NCBI GenBank assembly: GCA_963843465.1
Contig: CAWJKP010000002.1
Location: 806,001-870,000, forward strand
Source of the DNA: CAWJKP01 sp963843465
GTDB taxonomy: Bacteria; Planctomycetota; Planctomycetia; Pirellulales; Thermoguttaceae
Length of the DNA: 64,000 nucleotides
Reading direction: 5' to 3'
Made by a program: the position numbers and the translations under genes. The notes under the pieces are model-generated. The model saw only the letters and a list, made by a program, of their open reading frames with translations, was not told the DNA's origin and searched no databases. This document shows positions 33,594 through 42,722 of this stretch, in pieces (within the stretch, counting starts at the first letter, position 1; each line of letters opens with the position of its first letter).

Positions 33594-34865
33594 CTTCACC
33601 TGGCGGGGCTCCGATCGCCTGCCTTCGTAGCCTTTGCCCTTGACGCCTTCGACCTGGATGTTGTCCACCCAGAGCCGCCCGGTGGCGCCGTGGAGGCCGA
33701 CGCGGACGATCGCCTCGCGGGCGCGGGCGGGGACGTCGATCCGCGCCGACTGCACCTGCCAGCCGAAGGTCCCGCGCCAGGGCCCCATCATGGCTCGTCC
33801 GGCGTCGGCCCGGTTCTCATCGTAATAGACGATTTCCAGCATGGCCGTGTCGCTGGGGGCGGGGCCGGGCCGGACATCCTCCCCGCGGAGGTGCAGGGTG
33901 ATCTTCAACTGCTTCACCTGGAGGCCGTCGACGCCCATGCCTTGCAAGGCCAGGGATGGGCGGCCCGGCTCCGCATTCTTGAAGGCCGCGTAGCGCTGGC
34001 CGCTGGGGGCGTCGGCGGCCGTGACCAAGGTCATCTGCCGCAGGAAGTACCAACCGGCCGGCGTATCCTCCTGGCCTTCCAGGGTCTCCTCGAAGTCGCC
34101 GTTATAGAGCGTGGGCCGGCTGGGGTCGGGCAGGACCTTGCGGCGATCTTCCGCCAGGCCGGTCATGGGCACGAAGAGCGTGGGCTTCATGCCCTCGGTC
34201 ACCAGCTTGCCCTCGACCTTCTTGAGGATCATCAGGTTTTGTTGATAACGCTCGCCAATCGGGATCACCATCCGCCCGCCCTCTTTGAGCTGCTCTTGAA
34301 GGGCCTGCGGGATGCTCTCGGGCGAGCAGGTGACGATGATCTTGTCGAACGGGGCGTGCTGCGGCCAGCCCTGGAAGCCGTCGCCCACCTTGACGTGGAC
34401 GTTGTCGTAGTGCAGTTGCTTGAGGACCTTTTCCGCATGGTGTCCCAGCGGCGCGACGATCTCGATGGTATAGACCTCGCGGACCAGCCCGCTGAGCACG
34501 GCCGCCTGGTAGCCGCTGCCGGTGCCGATCTCCAGCACGCGATCGCCCGGCTGGGGCTGGATCTGCTCGGTCATGAAGGCCACGATCGAGGGCGCCGAGA
34601 TGGTCTGGCTTTCGCCGATCGGCAGCGACATATCGTAGTAGGCCTTCTTACGCAGCGCCAGCGGCACGAACTCGTGGCGAGGAACGGTCCGCATGGCCTC
34701 CATGACCCGAGGATCGGTGATCCCGCTGTCGACGAGGACCCGGTCGACCAACCAGTCCCGCTCCCGCTCCAGCGACGGCCGGTTCTGGGCCAGGCCGGCC
34801 GTGGCGGTCAGCAGCACCATCGCGCAGCCCAAATAGGCGGTCAGCAGCCGCCCGCAGGTCTTCAT
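33591..34865 (-). CDS. pcm: Exported protein-L-isoaspartate O-methyltransferase with C-terminal beta domain
   Basis: A 424-residue protein. A signal peptide (LGCAMVLLTATAGLAQ) precedes a PIMT domain (about 30-235) with RTVPRHEFVP, GESQTISAPSIVAFM and the SAM site RVLEIGTGSGYQAAVL. The C-terminal ~180 residues form a carbohydrate-binding-like beta domain (TLYNGDFEETLEGQEDTPAG; LWVDNIQVEG). PIMT repairs isoaspartyl damage in proteins using S-adenosylmethionine. A secreted version is odd because SAM is cytosolic, though such forms occur in planctomycetes. Its stop codon is read from a palindrome. Confidence 0.88.
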   Translation of the reverse strand: MKTCGRLLTAYLGCAMVLLTATAGLAQNRPSLERERDWLVDRVLVDSGITDPRVMEAMRTVPRHEFVPLALRKKAYYDMSLPIGESQTISAPSIVAFMTEQIQPQPGDRVLEIGTGSGYQAAVLSGLVREVYTIEIVAPLGHHAEKVLKQLHYDNVHVKVGDGFQGWPQHAPFDKIIVTCSPESIPQALQEQLKEGGRMVIPIGERYQQNLMILKKVEGKLVTEGMKPTLFVPMTGLAEDRRKVLPDPSRPTLYNGDFEETLEGQEDTPAGWYFLRQMTLVTAADAPSGQRYAAFKNAEPGRPSLALQGMGVDGLQVKQLKITLHLRGEDVRPGPAPSDTAMLEIVYYDENRADAGRAMMGPWRGTFGWQVQSARIDVPARAREAIVRVGLHGATGRLWVDNIQVEGVKGKGYEGRRSEPRQVK

Positions 34866-34914
34866 GGGGCATCAGTCCTTATTGTTCTACGCAAGGCGAA
34901 AGTCGCCGCAAGAG

Positions 34915-35034
34915 CCGGTAGGTTATGCTTCAGCATAACACTAACGTCAGCCGGTAGGTTATGCTTCAGCATAACGCTTACGTTAGGTTATGCCAGAGCG
35001 TAGCCTGCGTTATGCTAAAGCATAACCTACGGTT
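34915..35034. repeat. AGGTTATGCTTCAGCATAAC palindromic cluster
   Basis: Two direct copies of CCGGTAGGTTATGCTTCAGC and an inverted copy ending GCATAACCTACGG. Each unit can fold through GTTATGCT/AGCATAAC. Further to 35133 a CCCCCCTGCCCTGCCC stretch (35056) and an inverted GCGCCCGG pair precede the radical SAM gene. No gene in this gap. Confidence 0.8.
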
Positions 35035-35133
35035 ACAATTTTCGCCGCAGCTTGTCCCCCCTGCCCTGCCCTTCTCGGAAAAGCGCCCGGGCGTCCCCTA
35101 TGTACCAAGCGCCCGGACTGAGATAATCATGAG

Positions 35134-36941
35134 ATGCTCAACCAATCGCTCAAAGATCGCGTTGTCGCTCGATTGCTACCCCGGGTGCAGACACCCGGAC
35201 AGTATATCGGAGGGGAGCTGAACGCGGTGGTCAAGGACCATCGGGCCGTGCGAGGCAAGCTCTGCCTGGCGTTTCCCGACACCTATGCCATTGGCATGAG
35301 CAACCACGGGCTCCAGGTGCTCTATGCCCTGATGAACCGCCGGCCGGATTGGGTTTGTGAACGGGCATTCACGCCCTGGACCGACATGGAGGTCCTGCTC
35401 CGCCAGGAGGGAGTCCCACTCTACAGCCTGGAGACGTTCACCCCCGTTGGCCAGTTCGACGTGGTCGGCTTCACGCTCCAATATGATCTCTGCTCGACCA
35501 ACGTGTTGACGATGCTCGACCTGGCCGGCATCCCTCTAGCGGCGGAGGAGCGAACGATCCAACATCCGCTGGTAATCGCCGGCGGGCCTTGCGCAGAACC
35601 CGGAGCCGATGGCCCGCTTCATCGACCTGTTCGTCGTCGGCGACGGCGAAGAGGCCCTGCCGGCAATTTGCGACGCGTGGCTGGAGCTGCGGGCCGGTGG
35701 CCGCGATCGCCTGGCCTGCCTCGTCGAGCTGGCCCGGCGGTTCACGGTGGCCTACGTGCCGCGGTGTTACGAAGTGCTCTACGACGATCGCGGCCGCCCA
35801 CGGCGTCCGCGGCCGATCTACTCCGGCGTGCCGGAGCTGATCCAGCCGGCCGTGGTCCGCGACCTGGACGGGCTGGAGCTGCCCAGCTCGCCGATCGTGC
35901 CCAACGTGGAGTGCGTCCACGATCGCATCGCCATCGAGATCATGCGGGGCTGTCCCTGGCGGTGCCGCTTCTGCCAGAGCAGTCCCATCAAGCGTCCGCT
36001 CCGCTACCGCCGGGTGGAGACCATCGTCGAAGCGGCCCGCGAGTCGTACCGCACCACGGGCAACAACGAGATCTCGCTCTTGTCGCTTTCGACCAGCGAC
36101 TATCCGCACTTCGAGGAGCTGATGCGACGCATGCAGGAGACCTTCCGACCGCTGGGCGTCTCCGTTTCGGTTCCCAGCCTGCGGGTCAACGAGCAGTTGC
36201 TGATCGTCACCGAGTTGATGAACACCGACCGCCACTCGGGACTGACCTTCGCCCCCGAGGTGGCCCTGGACGACATGCGGCGGCAGATCGGCAAGCCCAT
36301 CCGCAACGAGGCCCTTTACGCCGGCTCCCAAAAGGCGTTCGAGGCGGGCTTCAACCGCGTGAAGCTTTACTTCATGTGCGGCCTGCCCGGCGAGCGGCCC
36401 GCCGATCTCGACGGGATCCTCGAGAATGGCCGACGCGATCTGGAAGATCGGCCGCGACGTGGGGCGGTCGGTGAAGGTGGTGGCCAACGTCTCGAACTTC
36501 GTCCCCAAGCCGCACACTCCCTACCAGTGGAACGGGATGCAGACGCGGGAGTATCTGCGGCAAGCGCACCAGCGTTTGCGTCCGCCGCGCGGGTGGCGCG
36601 GGGTGGAGGTGAAGTGTCACGACATCGAGACCAGCCTCCTGGAGGGCGTCATGGCCCGGGGTGATCGCCGCGTGGGGGCGGCCATCGAGCTGGCCTGGCG
36701 GCGGGGAGCCAGGCTGGACTCCTGGACCGAGCATCACCGTGCGGAGATCTGGCGGCAGGCCCTGGCCGACTCGGCGATCGACGTGGACCTGTTGGTTCAC
36801 CAGTCCTACCCGATTGACGCCGAGTTGCCCTGGGACCACATTGGCGTGCGTCAGGGCCGCGGCTACCTGGAGCAGGAGCAGCGGCGGTCGGTGGAGCAAT
36901 TGGAGTCGATGCGGGTAGCATGTCCGCCTATCGCTTACTAG
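35134..36941 (+). CDS. TIGR03960-like B12-binding radical SAM protein, two frameshifts
   Basis: About 602 residues if read through. The N-terminal cobalamin-binding-like domain (GKLCLAFPDTYAIGMSNHGL; VGFTLQYDLCSTNVL) is followed by a radical SAM core with cluster motif CPWRCRFC (about residue 270). A C-terminal part with NVSNFVPKPHTPYQW follows. The first break at 35600-35606 (TGCGCA where TGCGCGCA is expected) needs two bases back. The second at 36425-36427 has one extra A. Both fit sequence error. The gene overlaps the HAD gene by 22 bases, implying coupled expression. Related proteins are linked to tRNA or ribosome modification, but the reaction is unknown. Confidence 0.85.
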
Positions 36942-37759
36942 CCATCGACATCGACGGCACTCTGGTGAGCCCCAAAGAAGAGCTCGCACCGGTGACCCGA
37001 GAGGCGCTGGCCCGCGCGGGCGAGGCGGGGATCCAGGTGGTGCTGGCCACCGGCCGACGCTACGGCCGGACGCTGCACCTGATCGAGCCGCTGGGCCTTC
37101 GCGTGCCGTTGGTGGCCGCCGGTGGGGCGCTGGTCAAGGACCCTCGGGACCACCGCACGCTCTACCGGGCGGAGTTTCCCGCCGCCGTCCTCGAACAGAC
37201 CTTGGGACTGATCCACGGATTGGGCTTCGAGCCGGTGGTCTGCGCCGATACGTACTGCCAAGGCTTCGAGTTCTATCACCTCCGACTGGACGTCGTGAGT
37301 CCCGAGCTGGCGGAGTACCTGCGGCTGAACTCGGACGACGGCCGTCTCTGGCCGGAGCTGATCGCCTGCCCGCCGCCGGGCGTTTTCAGCGGCTTCGCCA
37401 TGGGCACGCGGGAGCAGATGCTCGGCTTGCAGCAGGCCCTGCAGCGGTCGCTGCCGGGCCGACTGGCGACCCACGTGCTCCGCAGCCCGAAGTACCGCGG
37501 ATTCATGTGCGAGGTGGCCCCGGCGGGGGTGACGAAGTGGTCGGCGATCCGCCGTCTTGCCCGGCAATGGGGCATCGGCGATGAGACAATTTGTGCGGTG
37601 GGCGACGACGTGAACGACATCCCCATGATCCGCGCCGCCGGCCTGGGCGTGGCCATGGGCAACGCCCTGCCGGAGGTCAAGGCCGCCGCCGACCGCGTCG
37701 CCCCCAGCCAGCAGGACGACGGGTTGGCGACGGTGGTTGAGTGGTTACTGGAAGGGTGA
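36920..37759 (+). CDS. Cof-type HAD-IIB phosphatase
   Basis: A 279-residue cytosolic HAD hydrolase with motif I LAIDIDGTLVS, motif II VVLATGRRYG, the Lys of motif III in GVTKWSAIRRL and motif IV GDDVNDIPMIRAAG. The C2B cap lies between about 85 and 195. Likely acts on sugar phosphates or similar, but substrate cannot be told. It starts inside the 3' end of the radical SAM gene. Confidence 0.92.
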   Translation: MSAYRLLAIDIDGTLVSPKEELAPVTREALARAGEAGIQVVLATGRRYGRTLHLIEPLGLRVPLVAAGGALVKDPRDHRTLYRAEFPAAVLEQTLGLIHGLGFEPVVCADTYCQGFEFYHLRLDVVSPELAEYLRLNSDDGRLWPELIACPPPGVFSGFAMGTREQMLGLQQALQRSLPGRLATHVLRSPKYRGFMCEVAPAGVTKWSAIRRLARQWGIGDETICAVGDDVNDIPMIRAAGLGVAMGNALPEVKAAADRVAPSQQDDGLATVVEWLLEG

Positions 37760-37762
37760 GAG

Positions 37763-37951
37763 GAGTGACGAGTGACGAGGGGCGAGGGGTGAGGGACGAG
37801 GGGTGAGGGACGAGGGGTGAGGGGTGAGGGACGAGGGACGAGGGACGAGGGGTGAGTGACGAGGGATGAGTGGCGAGGGACGAGGGGTGAGGGACGAGGG
37901 ACGAGGGGTGAGTGACGAGGGGTGAGTGACGAGTGGCGAGTGGCGAGGCGT
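37763..37951. repeat. Heptamer array of 27 GAGKGRY units
   Basis: Twenty-seven uninterrupted seven-base units (GAGTGAC, GAGGGGC, GAGGGGT, GAGGGAC, GAGTGGC and similar) begin three bases after the HAD gene stop. This is the longest heptamer array in the window and has no inverted arm. It is strongly purine-rich on the plus strand. Confidence 0.92.
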
Positions 37952-37980
37952 GGGGCGGAAGGGGAAAAGCGATTTCTCCT

Positions 37981-38073
37981 CAGCCCCGAAGGGGGCGCGA
38001 CTCGATAGCCCAGGGCGAAGCCCTGGGGGGCGGGGGCGGCCAGCGCAACGCTAAGGCCCAACGGGCCGTAACC
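37981..38073. repeat. REP element of the RAYT family, copy 2
   Basis: CAGCCCCGAAGGGGGCGCGA, the hairpin CCCAGGGCGAAGCCCTGGG and the closing GGCCCAACGGGCCGTAAC. It is the same as 39017-39106 apart from a few changes, and in the same orientation. Confidence 0.88.
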
Positions 38074-38167
38074 ATGCCGCCGTAATGTGGCCGTCTTCGC
38101 CTTGCAGCGGCCGGCTCGCTGGCAGACAATTGCCGAAAGAGCACCATCTTGTCGGAGGACCGAGAAC

Positions 38168-38980
38168 ATGAAAACGCTCGTGGCGGTTGTGTTGTTCCTT
38201 GCGTCTTGCCATCTCGTGCCTGCTCAGCAGGCGGAAGTCAAGGAAAAGGGATTGGGCTACCGCAAACTCGTGGAGGGACTCGCCAGCCCGAACAGAGCTA
38301 TCCGATGCGACTACGACGAAGACAGGGCAATACTTAGCATTCCGCCGCATTACGACTGGAAGGCACAAGAGCAGATCGATAAGAATCGGACGCTACTTTT
38401 CGATCACTGCGAGGATGCGTTGCCTTTCCTGATCGAAGGATGCACCGATTCTCGCTACTCGATGACAGTGACTGAGGAGCGTCCCGATGCTTATAGCCGA
38501 AGCGTTGGCGTGATTTGCTCGGAAGTCATCGCGAGCTACGTCGAGGTCTTCCGAAAGGACATGCGTTTCAACGGTCCTCTTCAATGGCACCAATACGACT
38601 TCATACCGCGACTTGGCTGGAACCAATACAACCTCGTCCCGGGAATTCATACCGCCACCGGCAGCAGACCTGCCTATGGAAAGAAGGAGATCCAGGACTT
38701 CTGGCGAGTACATGCAGGCAAGTCTCTTCGTGGGCTGCAGCTCGAAGCGTTCGACTGCGCTATCGAGAAACGAAAGGGAGAAAAGGAGCGATTGTCACAG
38801 GGGAAACGTGATGTGTACGCGCTACCCGAATCGTGGCTATCTCGCGATATCGAATCCCTCGTCGCTGCCCGAGAGAAGCTAGCCAAGAGCGACAAGTGCC
38901 TGCCTCCTCGAAGAATGTCTTCCTCCGTCCTGTCGCCCAAAGGTTACCGAGTCGTGCCCTCGACGGAAAAGGGCCAATGA
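38168..38980 (+). CDS. Exported hypothetical protein
   Basis: A 270-residue protein with a signal peptide (LVAVVLFLASCHLVPAQQ; a lipobox-like ASC is also present). The body is soluble and contains four or five cysteines, including CDYDE, DHCEDALPFLIEGC and FDCAIEK. No family is recognised. GGAGG precedes ATG 38168. Codon use is less GC-biased than its neighbours. It is flanked on both sides by REP elements, so it could have been moved with them, but this is inference. Confidence 0.65.
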   Translation: MKTLVAVVLFLASCHLVPAQQAEVKEKGLGYRKLVEGLASPNRAIRCDYDEDRAILSIPPHYDWKAQEQIDKNRTLLFDHCEDALPFLIEGCTDSRYSMTVTEERPDAYSRSVGVICSEVIASYVEVFRKDMRFNGPLQWHQYDFIPRLGWNQYNLVPGIHTATGSRPAYGKKEIQDFWRVHAGKSLRGLQLEAFDCAIEKRKGEKERLSQGKRDVYALPESWLSRDIESLVAAREKLAKSDKCLPPRRMSSSVLSPKGYRVVPSTEKGQ

Positions 38981-39016
38981 ATTACGGCGCGAAATGCGCG
39001 TGCGATGCGTCGTCCG

Positions 39017-39106
39017 CAGCCCCGAAGGGGCGTAACTCGATAGCCCAGGGCGAAGCCCTGGGGGGACGGTCGCCCCAAAACCGGACAAGGCCCAACGGGC
39101 CGTAAC
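39017..39106. repeat. REP element flanking the RAYT gene, left
   Basis: CAGCCCCGAAGGGGCGTAAC, then CCCAGGGCGAAGCCCTGGG and GGCCCAACGGGCCGTAAC. It ends 25 bases before the transposase start and faces the inverted copy at 39632-39719. Confidence 0.9.
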
Positions 39107-39131
39107 CCGACGCCACCAAGGAGTCATCCCC

Positions 39132-39585
39132 ATGCCGCAATCGCTCTCCAACGTCCTGGTCCACGTCGTTTTCAGCACCAAGCACCGCCGCCCCTTCCTG
39201 CGCCTTCCGGAACATCGCGACACCATCGCCGGTTACGTGGTCGGCATCCTCAAGAACATCCATTGCCCTTCGCTGATCATCGGCGGGACTGAAGATCACG
39301 TTCATCTTCTCTGCAATTTGCACCGAACCATCGCCGTCGCCCAACTGGTCGAGGAGGTGAAAACGGGTTCGTCGGCGCATCAAGGAGGAGGGATTGGACT
39401 TGCGGGATTTCTATTGGCAGAATGGGTATGGCGCGTTCTCCGTCAGCCAGTCGCATGTAGACCAGGTCAAGGCGTACATCGCAGGGCAGGCGGAACACCA
39501 TCGGAAACGAACGTTTCAAGGAGAGTTCCGCCTGTTGTTGGAGCGTCACGGGATCGAGTTCGATGAGCGCTACGTATGGGATTGA
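39132..39585 (+). CDS. REP-associated tyrosine (Y1, IS200-like) transposase, frameshifted
   Basis: About 151 residues if read through. It is an HUH single-strand transposase: the HUH motif is DHVHLLCNL, and the catalytic tyrosine plus glutamine lie in VKAYIAGQAEHH, preceded by WQNGYGAFSVS. The frame breaks at 39370-39390, where restoring two bases gives SSRRIKEEGLDLRDF. The gene sits between inverted REP elements, the arrangement of RAYT-REP units, which spread or maintain REP sequences. It lacks IS ends of its own. If the frameshift is real the gene is dead. Confidence 0.9.
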
Positions 39586-39631
39586 ATCGGTACGGCCGGC
39601 ACCGGGCCGCCACGTTCGGCAAAGGCGGTTC

Positions 39632-39719
39632 CGGCCCGTTGGGCCTTGAGCGATTTTCCGGTGGTCCGTCTCCCCAGGGCTTCGCCCTGGGCTATCGAGT
39701 CCCGCCCCTTCGGGGCTGA
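39632..39719. repeat. REP element flanking the RAYT gene, right, inverted
   Basis: Reverse complement of the 39017 element: GGCCCGTTGGGCC, then CCCAGGGCTTCGCCCTGGG and CGCCCCTTCGGGGCTG. It completes the inverted pair around the transposase. Confidence 0.9.
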
Positions 39720-39742
39720 GACCAGTGCCCGAGAGGCCGATC

Positions 39743-39792
39743 ATGAAACTCGCAGAGGGCGTTCTATGAAACTCGCAGGGGGCGTTTTATGA
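39743..39792 (+). CDS. Two overlapping micro-ORFs coupled to the TPR protease gene
   Basis: A 23-base sequence carrying ATGAAACTCGCAG is repeated at 39743, 39766 and 39789. The first copy encodes MKLAEGVL-stop and the second MKLAGGVL-stop. Each TGA overlaps the next ATG as ATGA, and the third ATG is the start of the 930-residue protein. GAGGG or GGGGG lies about eight bases before each following ATG. This is a leader of translationally coupled micro-ORFs, probably made by tandem duplication of the true start region. Confidence 0.6.
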
Positions 39793-42581
39793 AGCTCGCA
39801 GAGGGCGTTTGTTTTGTATGGGCATTCCTCGCGCTTGCGGTCGCCCACGCGTCCACTGACGACCTGGCCAACGCCCGCAAGCTGTTGCTGGGCGGCAAGT
39901 ACGCCGAGGCCGAGGATGCCTACCGCCCGCTGGCGAAGAAGGACTTTCGGGCCGCGTTGGGACTGGCCCGATCGCAGGACGCCCGAGGGATGCGCGAGGA
40001 GGCGGCGAAAACGCTTTCCGAGGCGCCGGCCGGACACGCCCAGATCGAGGCAGAGCTGGCCCGGCTGGCCTTCGATCGCGGCGACTACCCGGCCGCCGAG
40101 AAGCACGTCGAGTCGGCCCTGAAGTTGGGCCGCGACCAGTTGCAGGCCAAATGGCTCCGCGGGGAATTGTTCCGCGTTTCCGGCCGGCTGGAGCAAGCGG
40201 CCGGGGCCTATCACGAGCTGGTCGAGTTCTACAACGGGCACGATGTGAAGGACGCCGAGTCGCTGCGCTGGATCGGGCTGGCCGCGGCCGAGTATGCACG
40301 CTGGAAGCGTTTGCACGATCAGTTCAGCATCGTGACGGGCGATCTCTGCCCTGACGCCTTGCGGATCGATTCGGACTACTGGCCGGCCCATTACGAGGCG
40401 GGCCGGTTGTACCTGGAGAAGTACAACCAGGCCGACGCCGATCGGGAGTTCAAGGCGGCGCTGGCCCAAAATCCCAACGCGGCGGAGGTTCTCGCGGCGA
40501 TGGCCGAGCTGGCCCTGGAAGATCACGATTCCCATAAAGCCCAGGAGCTGGCTGGCCGGGCCCTGCAGATCAATCCGCAGCTTGTCGAGGCATGGCTGCT
40601 CACGGCCGACCTGGCCTGGGCCAATTTCGATCCGGCCTTGGCAGCCAAGATCCTCCAAGAGAAAGCCTTGCCGCTGAATCCGCTGGACGAGGAAACGCTG
40701 GGGCGCCTGGCGGCGTGTTACGTCGTCGAAGATACCCACGAAGCGTTGACTCGGCTCATCGACCGCGTCCTGGCCCAGAACCCGCATCCGGGATTGTTTT
40801 TTGAAACCCTAGCCTCCTGGCTCGACGACCGCAACCGCACGGCCGAGGCCGAGCACTGGTACCGCGAGGCGATCCAGCGCATGCCCCAGCGGCTCGGGCC
40901 GCGGGCGAAGCTGGGCCTGATGTGGATGCGGACCGGCCAGGAGGCCGAGGCCCACCGGATGCTCGACGAAGCTTTCCGGGAGGACCCCTTCCACGTCCGC
41001 GTGAAGAACACGCTGGAGCTGTTGGAGGTGATCGAGGCCATGCAGACCGTGGATACGGGCCACTGCCTGCTGCGGTTCGACGGCCCGCAGCAAAAGCACC
41101 TCGCCCGCTACGCGGCCCCGCACGTCGAGCGGGTCTACCAGCAGCTCTCGGAGAAGTTCGGTTATCGTCCGCCGGGCAAGCCGCTGGTGGAGATCTTCAG
41201 CCAGGCGAAGGGGATCGGCGGCCACGAGTGGTTCAGCACGCGGATGATCGGCTTGCCCTACCTGGACACGGTGGCCGCCTGCACGGGCCCGACGATCGGC
41301 ATGACCGCCCCCAGCGAGTCGCCCGTGCGCTTCAACTGGGCCCGCGTGCTGCGGCACGAGATGACCCACGTGATCACGCTCCAGCAGACCCACTACAACG
41401 TCCCGCACTGGTACACCGAGGCCCTGGCCGTCTGGTGCGAGGGCTATCCCCGGCCGCCGCAGTGGAACGAGCTGCTGGTCCAGCGGGTGCCGGCCGGCAA
41501 ACTCTTCACCCTGGACACGATCAACCTCGCCTTCACCAGCCCCAACTCCGGCGCCGACTGGCAGATGGCCTACTGCCAGGCGGAGCTGTACGTCGAGTAC
41601 ATGCTCCAGGGCCGCGGCGAGGAGGTGCTCCGCAAGCTCTTGGACGCCTACACCGAGAACCTCAGCACGGCCGAGGGCATCCGCCGGGTCTTCGGCATGT
41701 CGCAGGAGAAGTTCGAGCAAGGCTACGTGGCCTACCTCAAGAAGCTTGCCGCAGAGCTTTCAGCCGGCGAGCCGCCCGAGCACGAGCTGGCGGAATTGCT
41801 CCGGGCCCAGCGGGCCGAGCCGAAAAACGCCGAGCTGGCCGCCGAGCTGGCCTACTCGCATCTCCGCCGCGGGGCCTTTGCCGAGGCCCGGGAGCTGGCC
41901 GCCAAGGCGGTCGAGCTTCGGGCCAAGCAGCCGCTGGCGACCTACGTCCTGGCCCGGCTGGCGATCCGCGCGGGGAAGGTCAAGGAAGCGGAGGGCATGT
42001 TAGCCGGGTGTTTGCAGCCTGAGCGGCCCGATCTGCGGGCGCTGGAGCTGCTGGCCTCGCTGAAGCTCAAGGACGAAGCCTATGCCGAGGCGGAGCGGCT
42101 GTATGAGCAGGGCGCTAGGCTTCAGCCTCAAGACGCGCGTTGGCTCCGCGCGCTGGCGCGGATCTATGCCAAGTCGAAGGACCAGCAGAAGCTGCTGGAC
42201 GCACTGACCCGGCTGGCCCGCATCGACTCGGAAGACATTCACGCCCGCAAGGAGCTGGCCCGGCTGGCCCTCCAGAAGCGGGATTACGCCCTGGCCGGGC
42301 AATGGGCGAACCAAGGGCTGGAGATTGACGTATCAGACGCGGAGCTGCACTCGATCATTGCCGAGGCGGCCGGCGAGCGCCATAATCAGCAAGAGGCCAT
42401 CGAGGAGTACCAGATTGCCGTCGAATTGAGCCCCACCGACCCTCGCCCGCGGCTGGGTCTGGCCGACGCCTTCGTGCAGGCGGGCAAGACCCCGGAGGCC
42501 CGCCGGGTGCTCCGCGAGTTCTTGCAGCTCGTGCCGGACAATCCCGCCGCGAAGTTGATGCTGGAGTCGCTGGGGAAGTAG
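39789..42581 (+). CDS. Exported TPR protein with gluzincin-type metalloprotease domain
   Basis: A 930-residue protein: signal peptide (CFVWAFLALAVAHAS), N-terminal TPR array (about 25-400), a peptidase-MA-like domain (about 420-650) and a second TPR array (about 665-930). The zinc motif is LRHEMTHVI, with the third ligand probably in HWYTEALAVW about 20 residues on. A periplasmic peptidase or scaffold is likely. It is intact, unlike several neighbours. The start is the third of three tandem ATG copies; only this one is in frame. Confidence 0.85.
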   Translation: MKLAEGVCFVWAFLALAVAHASTDDLANARKLLLGGKYAEAEDAYRPLAKKDFRAALGLARSQDARGMREEAAKTLSEAPAGHAQIEAELARLAFDRGDYPAAEKHVESALKLGRDQLQAKWLRGELFRVSGRLEQAAGAYHELVEFYNGHDVKDAESLRWIGLAAAEYARWKRLHDQFSIVTGDLCPDALRIDSDYWPAHYEAGRLYLEKYNQADADREFKAALAQNPNAAEVLAAMAELALEDHDSHKAQELAGRALQINPQLVEAWLLTADLAWANFDPALAAKILQEKALPLNPLDEETLGRLAACYVVEDTHEALTRLIDRVLAQNPHPGLFFETLASWLDDRNRTAEAEHWYREAIQRMPQRLGPRAKLGLMWMRTGQEAEAHRMLDEAFREDPFHVRVKNTLELLEVIEAMQTVDTGHCLLRFDGPQQKHLARYAAPHVERVYQQLSEKFGYRPPGKPLVEIFSQAKGIGGHEWFSTRMIGLPYLDTVAACTGPTIGMTAPSESPVRFNWARVLRHEMTHVITLQQTHYNVPHWYTEALAVWCEGYPRPPQWNELLVQRVPAGKLFTLDTINLAFTSPNSGADWQMAYCQAELYVEYMLQGRGEEVLRKLLDAYTENLSTAEGIRRVFGMSQEKFEQGYVAYLKKLAAELSAGEPPEHELAELLRAQRAEPKNAELAAELAYSHLRRGAFAEARELAAKAVELRAKQPLATYVLARLAIRAGKVKEAEGMLAGCLQPERPDLRALELLASLKLKDEAYAEAERLYEQGARLQPQDARWLRALARIYAKSKDQQKLLDALTRLARIDSEDIHARKELARLALQKRDYALAGQWANQGLEIDVSDAELHSIIAEAAGERHNQQEAIEEYQIAVELSPTDPRPRLGLADAFVQAGKTPEARRVLREFLQLVPDNPAAKLMLESLGK

Positions 42582-42722
42582 TGGTCGGTGGCTAGTGGTC
42601 AGTGGCCGTTGGTGACGTCGGCCAACGTTTAACGAATGAGTCCATTCTGCTAATGACTAGCGGCCTGGACTCGTTGCGGCAACTTTGGACTGGGCGACCC
42701 GCGATTACCGAGGAGTAGGGCC

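Noticed and set aside
37763..37951. CRISPR array
   Set aside because: Units are seven bases, contiguous and degenerate, with no spacers and no cas genes.
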